DNA of 64,000 nucleotides from Leuctra nigra (GCA_934045905.1 OW203767.1:13395073-13459072); one strand, 5' to 3'; shown: positions 47,525-60,911, counted from the stretch's first letter. The notes: generated from the sequence alone by a model not told the origin. Made by a program: numbers and translations.

Positions 47525-48335
47525 TCTGCTGCCACGGGGTCCCGTGACAGCAGCTGATGCACTGGGTTCACGGTAGCGTGACTGTAGTGTATCGCTCGAC
47601 CTAAACACTGCTGCCACGGGGGGCCCCCCGTGACAGCAGCTGATGAACTGGGTTCACGGTAGCGTGACTGTAGTGTATCGCTCGACCTAAACACTGCTGC
47701 CACGGGGGGCGTGTGCAGTTCACGCTACCGTGACAGCAGTGAAAAATGACACCTAAACACTGCTGTCACGGGGGGCGTGCACACGCTGGCGTGGAAGCAG
47801 TCTGTGGACTGCTTCCACGGGGGGAGGGGGGGGCGTACGCACCTAGCACAAGGTGTTCATGTCCTCGTGTTATTTTTGAAATGTAGATAGTACATTACTT
47901 CATTTTTCGGAAATAGTGTCGTTTGTTAAGACAAAACAACAAATTTACAATATTGTGCATATTTTGGGGTCATTTTTGGGGTCAAGTGACATTAATGTGC
48001 ATTCTCGTAGCGCGAACACGCCCCTCTGTCACTTCAGATACATTATTATAATTTTTGTAAAAAATAGTGTAGATACAGCCGTAAATGTAATTTTCATTAA
48101 TAAACAAGAAATAAACAGCCTCTTGAGCTAAACACTGCTTTCACGCCAGCGCGTGTGCACGCCCCCCGTGACAGCAGTGTTTAGGTATCATTTTTCACTG
48201 CTGTCACGGTAGCGTGAACTAAACACGCCCCCCCGTGGCAGCAGTGTTTAGGTCGAGCGATACACTACAGTCATGGTAGCGTGCCGGCCATTTTGCATTT
48301 CACTGCTGTCACGGGGTACCGTGACTGTAGCCACT
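47525..48335. mobile_element. Compound foldback element
   Basis: The left arm (about 47525-47830) and right arm (about 48130-48335) are inverted. Both are built of variants of CACTGCTGTCACGG, GGTAGCGTGA and TAAACACTGCTG. In the left arm a block of about 85 bp (GACAGCAGCTGATG to ATCGCTCGACCTAAACACTG) is repeated in tandem. The outside flanks are CCATATCTTTT on both sides but in direct orientation (about 47506 and 48335). The 300-bp centre is AT-rich with no transposase. The structure recalls FB-type foldback transposons. Confidence 0.7.
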
Positions 48336-48461
48336 TCCATATCTTTTACTTTTGTTATTTGGAGATAATTAATTATAGAGTGACATAAACTCAATGTTTA
48401 TTATAACCTACTTCTATATTTTGACTTTAATTTACAGATTGTAGTATTCTGCGTTAAAAGT

Positions 48462-51289
48462 ATGGCAGAACCGAAGGGGATGAATTTTGATGAGATTCTC
48501 TTATCATTTGGAATCGGTCGAAGATCTGCAGACGATCCATTCTTTACGGAGGGCGACATCGCTTGCCAGGCTCTGCGGAGGCTTGGTGTATTCGACATAG
48601 ATGATGAGAAACTGTGTCACGAAATGTATGTCTATACCAGGACCTGAACCGAGTTAAAGTGTTACTAGATCTCTAGTTTCACTAAAAGATACTAAAACGG
48701 AGATCAATGACAATATTTAAACTACAATCACTCTAGGTACATCATACCAATTTTATCTGCATTTGTAATTGGATGTTGTAAGTTCTTCTACTAGCAGTTA
48801 GTATATTATCTAATAATGTTCGGTGACTGATGTGTTTAATGTTTATTATTATATTATACCTAGGTAAATTATATAAAGGCCAGTTAAAACTCTTTTCAGT
48901 GATCTTATTCGTCATTCAAAAAAATCTTTTTCAGTAATACCGAATATCTTTGGGATATCCTTTCTGATCTTAAGGGTATTTTAACCTACTTATTTAAGAA
49001 AATTAAAATTTATATTCAATATATTTTTATATTCAAATTGTTGTTCCAGTTTGCCAAGTTTCCCTTGCAATATACCTGGGTGCATATTGATCTTTGATTC
49101 GGTGTTCGAGTTTGACCTTCACTACAACTCCGTGCATCGCTACAAATGCTCCGAGTGCAAGAAGCAGCTGCCGTCTCCGCATCTGTTGGATCTTCATTTG
49201 TCCGAGACCCACGACTCGTTCTTCCTTGCGCAAGCGGAGAGGAAACCAATGGTAACTGTTGTTCAGTGGCAGCCGGTCAATAGGGGCTCCAAGACTTTCA
49301 TCCTCAAAAAATAAAATTTGAAGTACCTACCTATTTAAAAAAATGCCACCTATTTTCTTATACGAGTAAATTTCTGACGGCCCTATACTTGCTTCGAGGG
49401 CAGCACTAATGGCTGCTTGCGAAAAGCTAGCATACTAGTTGCTGTAGATACCGCAATTATATAGTCTTTTCCATGTGTCTCGGACTAAAACTCTCGGGCA
49501 CTGCCCCCAAGGTCGTAAATCAGCGCCCGGTCGGCCGACCAATTTTGGCTTGAGTAGTAGCGTCTGGCCGATGCTTATTCATCACTTGAACTAAACAGCT
49601 TTTGCATGCAATGACACGTTCCAGACAATATAGGTATCACCTACACTAGAGCGAAAAGCAGAAATCAAAACAGAGAGTTGGCCAGAACCTGTGATGAAGT
49701 TCGTTTGTGTTTGCTACATTCTTTTTTGTTTTATTGTGAAGTAAAGTTTGTGTTGATTTTAAAAATTGAAAGAGCAACGAATGGATTTCATGTACAAATA
49801 ATTTAAGGTAAGAGTGTCATGTAAGCTACTGTATATTACCTATTGATTGTTAGTTGTGCCCCCCACAATTTAAGGTCACGAGCCGCCACTGCTGTTGTTA
49901 CTCATGAAGAGAAAGCCTTGAGACCACTGCTATGGGGGTCTGATTTCTGTCATAATCAGAATAAATTCATCTTATGTCGTTTTCGGCTGGCCGCACTGGG
50001 GTTGCACTGAGTTCTTGATCGTGACGTCATGTCGTAACCTGGTTTTGCCCTAGTGCTGCCTAGTGCTGCCCCCAGTGCGGTCTCAGCCGAATACGAATGA
50101 TATGTTTTGATTTTGTGTTTTGACACTGACAGCTATTTTCAAATGGCAACCGAAGAAATTGAGCTCCTGAGTGTTTTGAAGGAAAACCTCCAGTAACAAC
50201 ATCAATTTTGTTTTTCGCGCCGCCATTTTGCCCGAGTGCGGCGGAGTGGAGGGGGCAACTCTACCTAATATTTCCGAGCAAGAAATAGTGCACTGAGTGC
50301 GCACCCAGTGTGCACCACTTCCCAGTCGAATAAGAAAACATTGCCCCAGAGCAACTCGCACTGCCAGTCGAACATGCCACTTGCACTCAGTGCAGCTCAG
50401 TGCAACCCCAGTGCGGCCAGCCGAAAACGACATTACTCATTCATAATCATAATTGATATCATTTGCAATCTCTTGATTTATATCTACCCAAACTATTCAT
50501 AGAGGAATATAAGCTATGTTTAAGTAGGTAATTCAGTCATTCATATCTAATTTTTAGACATTTTATTGAATATAAATCGTTGCTACATATTCGTTGCATG
50601 CATTCAATTTACTGCAAAAATCAATCCTGTAGGTATTTTCAAAATGTTGACAGTTTTACCTAAAACATGTAATAAGAACCAATCTATATTTAACTTACAT
50701 TTGTATAATTTATTCAACTGTGTAAAGTGCTGTAGCCACCCATTGTTTTCAAGACAATTAATGCAACTCCAAGACATTACCTATATTTTCTCTTTTCCAG
50801 TACTGCTGCTATGTAGAAGTTTGTGATATCAAATTCGCCAATCCCCAAGAACGTCGAGATCACTGCATATCTTCACACAAATTCCCTCACGATTTCCGCT
50901 TCGACGACGCTCGGAAACAAAAGTCCCATCCTGCCAAGAAGAATGTTTTCGTAAAAGAAAATGCTATGGACACAGCCTCAAGTGACCAACCTTTACCTAC
51001 TAAAATCAAGAAATCCAAGAAGAAGTCTTCAGAACAGAAACCAGGGAATGAATCGGATATGGTGATAGACAATGAGTTGGGTACGGGGAGAGGAAATGTT
51101 ACATTTCCAAGCAAATCTTTTAAACCATTTAGTTTCGGTCGGGGTGGACGAGGGGGTGGGAGAGGGAGGAGGGGAGGTAATTGGCATCAATCGTCAACCT
51201 CTACAGCTCCTAGAGCTTCTACGTTGGAAACGTCAATGGTCGATGACTTGTTGTCAAGTTTGCCGCAGGATGTGGAGCCAATGACGTGA
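48462..51289 (+). CDS. ZNF511: ZNF511-like C2H2 zinc-finger protein
   Basis: Three exons, 48462-48625, 49050-49251 and 50801-51289, in consistent phase give 284 residues. There are three fingers: C61-x4-C66-x12-H79-x4-H84, C88-x2-C91-x12-H104-x4-H109 and C125-x4-C130-x12-H143-x4-H148. The spacing and the flanking LLDLHLSETHDSFF and HKFPHDFRFDDARK fit the ZNF511 family of small conserved nuclear proteins of unclear function. After the fingers comes a Lys-rich segment (KIKKSKKKSSEQK) and a Gly-Arg-rich run (GRGGRGGGRGRRGG) suggesting RNA or protein contacts. An acceptor-like TTTACAG at 48431-48437 points to a 5' untranslated exon. AATAAA at 51554 is a likely poly(A) signal. Confidence 0.9.
49974..50433. 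mobile_element. MITE in the second ZNF511 intron
   Basis: Ends ATGTCGTTTTCGGCTGGCCG and its exact inverse CGGCCAGCCGAAAACGACAT; the inverted match continues through CACTGGGGTTGCACTGAG. An inner CAGTGCGGTCTCAGCCGAA repeats the motif. One frame is open on the minus strand, but only because it reads the repeat. Confidence 0.85.
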
Positions 51290-51559
51290 CTTGCGTGTGG
51301 AAGGAAAGTCTTTCGTGTTTTAAGTGTGTAAAATTCAACTTCTGCTTGATTGACGCCCTCTCCCCTCCACTTCTACACTGCCTCATCTTAGTCGATGAGT
51401 ACCCAGTCATCATATTCGCTCTTGCTCATCATTGTGATGGACAATTAGTCACCAGTGTCTCTGACGACAATCAAATCATCCAAATACGCATTGCTTGCAG
51501 ATGATCATGAGAAAAAAATTCAAAGTCCTGGGAGGAATCAATAGGTGGTGCAAAATAAA

Positions 51560-54519
51560 TATGCCATGAAATTACCCAGGCACTTACAGCTGAATTTGTC
51601 TGTCAGTGGGCCAAAGATGTATTTTCTCAAAGTGCTTGAAGTCAAGAATTATAATAACTTGAAAAATTTTATGTCTGAGTTGGAAAGTTAATTTTTACCT
51701 CACTCAACAGTAGTGCCTGTCAGTTTCATCCCTAGAGACTTATAGATCAGAATATTCAGAGAAATTGTAAAATTTTGTCAAACCATTGTGGATTTGTCGT
51801 TGATTAAAAAATGAATTGAATTTTAAGTTTCGTTATCCCTAAGAAGTGTGTTTTGTAAAGAGGAACATACAAATTTGGTTTTCCTTCAGAAAAACGTTTT
51901 GTTCCGTAAAAAAATAAACATGAAATGCCTTTTAAAATGGGTTATTATTGCTTCTCTGAACCTTGAGAAAACTAGATTGATCCAAAGATGCTACACCTTT
52001 TTGTAAAACGGGGAGTACCGAACGGCAAGGCTCTCACTCGAGTAATAATTCACCAAGCCTCCGAGAATACTGTAACATTATCGTGTTCGTTGCTTCTAAC
52101 GAGATCTTGGAAACGTTTTATGTCCAAGCAGACGACAATGAATGAAGTGCCATGCATTGAAATCAACTTAGTAGAAAGAGTAGGCTCATTTGTACACTGG
52201 GTTTTACAATGTTTTAACTTGGAGCATAAAGCATGAAGCTCAGAGAAAAGTGGCTAAGGAGCTTTACATAGTAATCTACCGCAATAAATGAAACGTGAGT
52301 TCAAAGAAAATCTTGGATAATAATAGTATGTTACTACGTTTCATTTTTTGTTGGAAGTCATTTTAATAGAACCTTTGACATTCGCTATAATATGTTGAAT
52401 TGTGCTAGCAACACTGAACTCTTTTGTTGATGTTGAAGGCCGTACTTTTATACCATTCTGGATTTCATTCTCTTTCCGATCAGATCCTGTCACAATATTT
52501 TTTTTTTAAACTACCACATAGGCAATAAGCATATTGTTGTATGTGTCAGGTTTCCTTGCAATATTAATTTTCGAAATATTCGAATTTTCGATTTTTTTTT
52601 CGAATAAAATGTATGTAAGTTGAGTGGTTAGTATATTACATGCCGAGAGAAAGGGAGTAAAATAAAATCTACATAAGAGGCTCCATTTATTGGTGTGATA
52701 CCATATCAAAAGTCCGCTTACAAGGAAAATAGCTCAACGACTAAAGCCCTATTTACAAGGTAAAATTTCCTTTTATAAAATCTTTCTCAAAGAAATATTT
52801 CCGTGTAAACAAGACAATTTGATGGTAAAAAGTATTGTAAAAGGGTTGTGTAAAATATTTTATCATATAAAGCACGTTCTATTTCTCTGAAAGATTTTAT
52901 AAAAGATTGTATATGAAATTTTACCGAAAGGCTTATGAACTGTTGACAATGAAATGCTGTTTAACCGCATTTATACCCCAAGTAATTGAACCCTTTCTTA
53001 CTGGTACAGACAGAATGTTGCAGCCAGTCACTTTTACTTTCCTATTTGAAAGTGAAACATAAGTTGTACAACATAATTTACATCCAATTTGCATTATACA
53101 AATTGTCACTTTAGGAACAGAGTCTTCAAGGTCAAACTTAAACCATAAGAGAAGGGGAATAGAATCTGCATAATGAATCTACACTTGGCCAAAGCAAAAG
53201 CGGATGCAATGTCTGGTATAAGCATTTTACTTCTACTTGGATAATCAATTTAGGTAAATTAGATTTCAGAATAATGACAATTGAGTTGAGATGGCATAAT
53301 TTTGTAGGGCGATGAATGGTTTTCAGGGAATTGCTTAGCAAATTGATTATTATTCTCATAAATTAAAACACGAAAATTGACATTGACGTCATAATCATTG
53401 CACATATCGTTGGGTACATTGGAATGACGTCATAGTTCTGACGTTTTTCCCGCCAAAATTTCCCATAACATTTCAAATTGATTTATTTAAACCAATTGAA
53501 TTACTGAATGGAAATTTAACATTTTTTTCTTGCGAAAACTGTGACTTTGTCAATAATATTGATATTTACAAATTTACTGGAATACAGTTTTATAAAACTT
53601 CCATATTTCCCTATAGATACAAAATGGAATATTCTCAAACTACCCTTATTACCTTACTATTGACCGAGTGAGTACGTTATTTCCTAACTTCATCATTCAT
53701 GAGGGTAAACCATCACAATAAAAAAACCTTCCGTCAACTGTTGTAATACCCACATTATCAGGCCTGCCAACTTATGTTAGCGGCGTGTGCCTATCTCCTT
53801 TATACCGATAAGTGAGCAACAATTAACCATTGTCATAATTCATCCCCTAGTGACGTGTGACCCGCATTATTGGGGTGCTCGTTCAACCCCTATGCTACCC
53901 GCACTCACACACATGCCTGAGGGGCGAAGAAGATATTATTACACACCCTCCTGTGCTTTGTAACCCTAGGTAACAGCCGCATATTTTCGATGAGGGTTAT
54001 TGTTATTTATTTATATGAGTTTTTTACGTGGGAAACTTTAGCTAGGTCAGGAATATTACAATTGTCATGCTAAATAGTTATTAATGTTGACAATTTTCCC
54101 AACGTAAATAGAAAGTTTAATTATCGCTATTAAAACTAAAGCGGGTATGTATTGATGGATGGATGGGTATTTGTTGCTATGTGACTGACTAGTTTTGTTG
54201 CTGCAATGCAGACGTAATCGAAAGAGGAATCTAAAAAAATCCAGTTTCATGTGATCAGATTATTATATAAACTGGATTTGTAGATTAGCGCGCGCTGTCG
54301 TAATAGTATGAAATTGAAAACAAAAACATCCGTTAAAAATGTCTGTGGCTAATGGTAATTAATGTGTTTACTGATTGCTTGCCTCACCTTATTTTTTAAA
54401 TTATCTTCAGCAAAACGTTCCAACAATAGCATTCGAAATCGACGTAAGACATTTGAATTTAGAAACGTTCCAATCTTGTGTATGAAATATGCTGCTTGGA
54501 CTTTTTACATAAAAACGGA
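51560..54519. other. Non-coding stretch downstream of ZNF511
   Basis: No gene recognised. At 52755-52930 two arms containing TTTTATAAAATCTTTC are loosely inverted, probably an old MITE. An open frame at 51988-52236 has no family resemblance. Confidence 0.45.
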
Positions 54520-55030
54520 GGTGCTGCAAGCGCGAGCGATTTTGCTGCATTTTGTAGACACTTTTTTTGGATACGATTGGAGACAAAATGGGATGACAAA
54601 ATGATTGTAAATTTTAATCGTGATTAGATAAAAGACAAACTTATGGTTCCCTTGGTATACCTACAATTTACATTTTTGTTTGGTTATTTGTAATAATTAG
54701 TGGATTTTTGGTGAAAAATTAGCTATGTTCTTGTCTCGCTGGGTGCGGTATAAAATTAAATTTCAAAAATGTGCCAAGTGATAACCCTAAGTTTGTCTTT
54801 CATCTAATCATTTGGTTAATAGGTTTGGTCTCCAATCGTATCGGAAATTTCATCGTTTTGAGCGGTTTTGTTGAATAGCCGACGCCAAATTTACAAGCAA
54901 GGCACCAAGTAAAAATTAATAATTGCTACTAATATACAATCAGACTGATCATGTGAACATCAAAGTTACACCCACTTATGAAACAATTCTTCTCTTTCAA
55001 TTTTCTAAAACGGCTGATTTTCTAAATACC
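54520..55030. mobile_element. MITE family B, copy 2 (opposite orientation)
   Basis: Starts GGTGCTGCAAGCGCGAGCGA and ends CAATTTTCTAAAACGGCTGA followed by AATACC. The interior has GATACGATTGGAGAC and, inverted, GTCTCCAATCGTATC, as at 15131-15660, but the element lies the other way round. Confidence 0.75.
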
Positions 55031-56584
55031 TTCAAGTATAGGAAGATCGAAAGCTTCACCCCGATTTTTTTTTCATTGAAATGATCAATAAGTATTAATT
55101 AATCCATCATTGCCACTATATTTAAATATGAAAGGTTCATAAATGTCCTGTTACAATTGCAGCTCTCGATATATTGAGCTTTCAATATTATGTATACCTT
55201 CAGAATATGAGGATATTTTTATAAGGAGGCAATGATTTAGTGTTTGGGATCTCAGGGTTGAGGGTTCTCTAACCAAAGACGTACTTATCTATGAACCCAC
55301 GTACCTACAAGAGGCAATAATTACGTCACTGTAAGAGGAAATAGTAAAAATAACTGTCATGGCGTATGCGGAATAAGAAGATCTTCATTCTTCCGTATAC
55401 CGTCAGTGATATGACGTTGACAAACCTTAATTTAGCATTCTGTGACGTGTGTTGTAAGTGGTCACCATGGTATTCTATATCGATTTCTCGCTGTCATACT
55501 CACGTGTTGTGACGTCATCAACAGACCCGAGACCGCAAGATTAGCCGTGCTGTCTTCGAGGCATTTCCTTCCGCGTAACCTCCATTATCTTTTATGATCT
55601 ACTAGGAAAACCATCTGTAATCACGTCTCGTGATTTTTGAAATACAAAACTATGAATGACACGAAATACTATGACATACTTAGAATAATTATGATAATTG
55701 CAAAATTCCTGAACATAATTATGACATTATCGAATCTTGGAAATATATTATCTAGTATTTTATTATTTTGTATTACTTTGCAGATCATTATTTTGTTAAA
55801 CCATATCTTATTATTTTACATATCAAAAATAGCATGTTCTTGATCCTTATCTGTGACTATTATTGTCGTTTCCTGTGATATCATCTCACGCTATAATATA
55901 TTGCATAACATTGCATTGTGTTGATTAAATGCGATAAAAATAGAATCCTGGCAGAATATATCTCCTGAAATGGATATAAAAGTAATCCAGTCAATTTTGT
56001 ATTTGACAATAATTCCTGGAATGAGGAAAGAGAAGGAATATAACAGACTCGTTCTGGACTCGAACTCTAAACCCTCATATATAAGAATCTGTGGCAAAAG
56101 AGGAGGACTTGGGGTATTTATATTTCAATTAGCTTTCAAATTAAAGCTCGCACCTCAAGAAATGAACTCCATTCATGTAGATTTTATTACCATGTCAAAG
56201 ATATTTATTATGAAATTGAAAAGTCATACTCAGTATTCAATATATTTGCCCCTGTCGTGGTATACTCGGACTCCCTTTATTCCATCCTGACTCCACTAGA
56301 AATTTTCATAGAACCCAGGCCAATATCAGTCTGGGGTTAGTTTTTTTTTATATCCACCTAATAATAAAATAATAATAAAATATCCACACACTAATAATAT
56401 TCTTATTGCATAAAAAACAATTAAACAAAATTTCGTGAAATTCGCGTTTTGTGGAAAACCGTTTTTCACCGAATCAAATCGAACTCAGCCTTCCGCAAAA
56501 CTCGAATCATCAGCATTACAAAGGAAGAAAGAACAAAATATTGTGCGTCAGAATGTGTATCCTCGTGGATTCCACACTTGAATT
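55031..56584. other. Non-coding stretch, no gene seen
   Basis: AT-rich, with only short frames lacking recognisable products. Confidence 0.45.
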
Positions 56585-57950
56585 CGACGACGTGCGAGCT
56601 CCTTGTGGTTGTCAGGGCGGTCAAGTCCCTCCTTCATGCTGAGCTGAAGGCGACTGAAGTGCTAATTGCAAGTGTGTATGTACTCACTACGTCACATGTA
56701 CGCAGCATTCAGTACACAGGGGATCTCTAGATCCTGCGACGACGTGCGAGCTCCTTGTGGTTGTCAGGGCGGTCACGTCCCTCCTTCATGCTGAGCTGAA
56801 GGCGACTGAAGTGCTAATTGCAAGTGTGTATGTACTCACTACGTCACATGTACGCAGCATTCAGTACACAGGGGATCTCTAGATCCTGCGACGACGTGCG
56901 AGCTCCTTGTGGTTGTAAGGGCGGTCAAGTCCCTCCTTCATGCTGAGCTGAAGGCGACTGAAGTGCTAATTGCAAGTGTGTATACTCACTACGTCACATG
57001 TACGCAGCATTCAGTACACAGGGGATCTCTAGATCCTGCGACGACGTGCGAGCTCCTTGTGGTTGTCAGGGCGGTCAAGTCCCTCCTTCATGCTGAGCTG
57101 AAGGCGACTGAAGTGCTAATTGCAAGTGTGTATGTACTCACTACGTCACATGTACGCAGCATTCAGTACACAGGGGATCTCTAGATCCTGCGACGACGTG
57201 CGAGCTCCTTGTGGTTGTCAGGGCGGTCAAGTCCCTCCTTCATGCTGAGCTGAAGGCGACTGAAGTGCTAATTGCAAGTGTGTATACTCACTACGTCACA
57301 TGTACGCAGCATTCAGTACACAGGGGATCTCTAGATCCTGCGACGACGTGCGAGCTCCTTGTGGTTGTCAGGGCGGTCAAGTCCCTCCTTCATGCTGAGC
57401 TGAAGGCGACTGAAGTGCTAATTGCAAGTGTGTATACTCACTACGTCACATGTACGCAGCATTCAGTACACAGGGGATCTCTAGATCCTGCGACGACGTG
57501 CGAGCTCCTTGTGGTTGTCAGGGCGGTCAAGTCCCTCCTTCATGCTGAGCTGAAGGCGACTGAAGTGCTAATTGCAAGTGTGTATGTACCCACTACGTCA
57601 CATGTACGCAGCATTCAGTACACAGGGGATCTCTAGATCCTGCGACGACGTGCGAGCTCCTTGTGGTTGTCAGGGCGGTCAAGTCCCTCCTTCATGCTGA
57701 GCTGAAGGCGACTGAAGTGCTAATTGCAAGTGTGTATGTACCCACTACGTCACATGTACGCAGCATTCAGTACACAGGGGATCTCTAGATCCTGCGACGA
57801 CGTGCGAGCTCCTTGTGGTTGTCAGGGCGGTCACGTCCCTCCTTCATGCTGAGATGAAGGCGACTGAAGTGCTAATTGCAAGTGTGTGTGTACCCACTAC
57901 GTCACATGTACGCAGCATTCAGTACACAGGGGATCTCTAGATCCTGCGAC
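56585..57950 (+). repeat. Nine-copy tandem array, 150/152-bp unit
   Basis: Units begin CGACGACGTGCGAGCTCC at 56585, 56737, 56889, 57039, 57191, 57341, 57491, 57643 and 57795, and a tenth begins and breaks off at 57947. The steps are 152, 152, 150, 152, 150, 150, 152, 152 and 152 bp; the 150-bp units lack one GT in TGTGTATGTACTCAC. Copies are nearly identical apart from a few single-base changes, so the array is young or homogenised. Each unit carries ACTACGTCACATG. Long open frames across it are a by-product of the 150-bp units. Confidence 0.95.
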
Positions 57951-57956
57951 ACGAGG

Positions 57957-59001
57957 TCAGGGGGAAGTCTATCTAAACGGTTCCTCCATTTTCAGCATAC
58001 ATATTTTTTTGTACCTACCTACATAATAATTCGCATTTTTATTGCTCAGTTTTTCATCTGCTAAATCAGTTAGTTAATTATACTGCTCATTATAGGAATG
58101 TTATTGATTTTTGCCATGGTAATCGAATCCAAAATCAACTGTTTAAATTTAGCAGAGCTTTGAAAAACAGTACAGGAAAACTAAATGAAATCAATCGTTG
58201 AATATCGTTAATAATGAAGATAATTCCATAATTTCAATTAGCTCAACACGGCATCCTGAGCTTTGATTCATAATATTGGCACGTGTATTCAGGCTTCATG
58301 ATGAATAAAGGTTATTTTTTTATTTTAATTTATTAAAAACGTAGGAAATAACATTTCTTCGATCCCTAGCATATGATGACGTCAAGCAGAGAACCGAACC
58401 CAGTCCACATAGATTACTCGCGTCTGTTTTATCATTACCTACGCCAATAAATTGTCTCGTTATCAGTCATTGTGTCCTGGGATATTTCATCATCTCTTTA
58501 TTCTTCTTAAGTATGTACTCAGAACCTTAATTGCTTTGTTGATTGACACAGTTAAAATGTGTTTTTTGATACGTTATCAATGTAAATAATAGTTGTTAAA
58601 GACTTAACAAAAAACCAGATTGTATTTCAATTTCTCACATTTTAATCATCATAATCCTTTCATCTTAGACACACGTCATTTTCATGACAGTTTCAAAATA
58701 TAATAAATTAGTAGTTTCGGATAAAAACGCAACTATTGCACTTTTGTAAATTTGGAAATAATAGCGAAAAACCGGTTCTGAGTCTCAGTAGGTACTTATT
58801 ACAAATTATATGATTTGCTAAAAAATATTATCCCTATATCAAAAAAGTTGGAATATGAATGTGGTTTGATCCGAAGTAGTGGAAAGAAATGTTATATGTT
58901 TTTAGAAAATTTGATTATTTTTTACATTGAAGTAAAAAAAAGAGAGCAAGTGCAAAATGAGCAATGAAACAAATCGGACCCATTTTTACAAATGGGTCTT
59001 T
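57957..59001. other. Non-coding stretch, no gene seen
   Basis: AT-rich sequence without recognisable features. Confidence 0.45.
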
Positions 59002-59184
59002 TACAGGGAAAGAACGCTATGAGTAAATTTTTTGAAAAAAATAGTTTAAAGAAAATATTGCCACAAAGTCTTGAAAAACGCAATTGAAATATCGATTTGT
59101 ATGAAAGATAGATACAAGTTGCAAAATAAAACTTCGTTTATCTCAGTTTAATCCGAATGTGACTCATAGCGTTATTCCCCTGTA
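59002..59184. mobile_element. Short MITE-like inverted repeat
   Basis: TACAGGGAAAGAACGCTATG at the left pairs with CATAGCGTTATTCCCCTGTA at the right. The interior is AT-rich without ORF. Confidence 0.55.
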
Positions 59185-59541
59185 CCCTTCAAATGATAAT
59201 GTTCATAATCTTTGTGTAAGCTCTCACAAATCGATGACCATTATTAGCTGAACAAGAGTAGCGCGAAAACCAAGCCGTTTGCTCCGGTGAAATTAAGTTG
59301 TGTTTTGTGACACCTTCATCTCATTTGGTCCTTAGCTCCTCGATTGTAGACAATAACTTTCTGATTGCGTATCGTTGTCACTACTTTCTCATTAATTTTC
59401 TCTTTACTGTATGTAGGTACTTTTTAGCAAAATTGGTTTGAAACCAACGACCTGACATTCTGAATATTATTGAGACCTAACTAATTGGTCACCAAGGCTA
59501 ACTTATATCATTATCAACGTTTTCCTCTTACAGATGTGATA

Positions 59542-59793
59542 TCACATGATGTCCATTAAAATGAATCGCATAAGGCAGCTTCCTGTGCTGTTATCAGGAG
59601 TTCCTGTAGTTCCGTCCGCCACTGATCTTATGTGGTTGCCGAATGCAGAGTAATCTACCCGGTAATACGCAGCAACAATACAGTACGCTCTGTACTCCGA
59701 GGTAGAAGGATTGAAGTCCACTACATGATTCTTGAGATCAGCTAGGAAACCAGTAAATCGACCTATCCGATCGTATTTGTCATAGTGACACAA
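59542..59793 (-). other. Unassigned open frame, GC-richer than surroundings
   Basis: 83 codons, including ADLKNHVVDFNPSTSEYRAY, VDYSAFGNHIRSVADGTTGT and PDNSTGSCLMRF. The composition looks coding compared with its neighbourhood, and an acceptor-like ATCGGATAG lies inside. I recognise no family. It could be an isolated exon or a decayed gene fragment. Confidence 0.25.
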
Positions 59794-59889
59794 GTAATTT
59801 TGTTCGGGAATATTTCAATACCAGAGGGACCCGTCATGTAAACTATGACCAATGCGCACAAGTGGGTGCGCGCGACGGCGTTCCCCACA

Positions 59890-59900
59890 GACAGACAGAC

Positions 59901-59943
<43 letters not shown>
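59890..59943 (+). repeat. (CAGA)n microsatellite
   Basis: Tandem CAGA units interrupted once by a GAGACAGA variant. Confidence 0.95.
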
Positions 59944-60911
59944 TAACTGGGTAACTGTAAGTATAATAACTGTTTTGTTGACATTAGTCACATTGCAATG
60001 GATAAGTTAGGTCGATCTTTACCGCAAAATCGAGAAAATGGACATCGGGCCTTCTACCTCTGATTGGTGCAAGATTGTCCTTCCATGACATTACACATGA
60101 GCACCTCTTTTCTTTTTCATAATTAACTCAAAGCAGAATTGAATCTACAAAATAAACATTTGCTAGAAATCGAAATTGGATTGCAGATTTTTATTATCTA
60201 CATGATTCATGAGCGAACTGAATGTAATTTAAATTTCTCTTTTTTTACTTGGAAATCGAAATCAAAATGACTTACGTTGTCTTTTCTAATTAGTTTCGAA
60301 CTCATTATAATCACATTAGAAAAAGCATTTCGATTTCTTCATAACTTTTTTGTTTAGTATTTTCCCGCTCTACGCAATAATAACCCTGGCCTTGCACAAT
60401 GCAGAAATCTTTGCCTCTATTCTTTTCTCGGCAATTACCTACTCATTACTACAGATAGTATCACATGCACAAGATAACAATGCATCTAATTATTTCGTCG
60501 AGATTGTGTACGCCGTGTTGCCTATCCAGCTCGGCCGTCAGGCGCATGCCGCATACTAGAGACACCTAGCGGAGACTTGCTACACTTTCGAATTCAAATA
60601 ATATTCCATTTTTACAGAAATGCCGATAATCAATAGCATGAAGGATGGGGATGACGTACACAAATAATGATTGAATTAATTCAATGGTTCCACGATAGTA
60701 CTGCTTTAGTTCTAGTTCTTGTTTCTATTTTCTTGGGTCAACAACTTCTCACTTATCAATAAGAGCATAATAAGAGTGATATCAATATCACTGAAGGAAG
60801 GGAACTCAAACAACTAATTCGTTATTTTAATTAGAGGGAGGTTTATGAAGAGTGATTATCATTGAATAAAAATGCTCTCGTTTTTTAATGTATTCAAAAT
60901 AAATCAAACTT

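Noticed and set aside
50083..50433. 116-codon minus-strand frame
   Set aside because: It reads through the inverted end and inner repeats of the MITE at 49974-50433.
56449..57636. Long open frames across the tandem array
   Set aside because: They repeat the same roughly 50 residues, shift frame at 152-bp units and have no start, splice or family signal; they are by-products of the repeat length.
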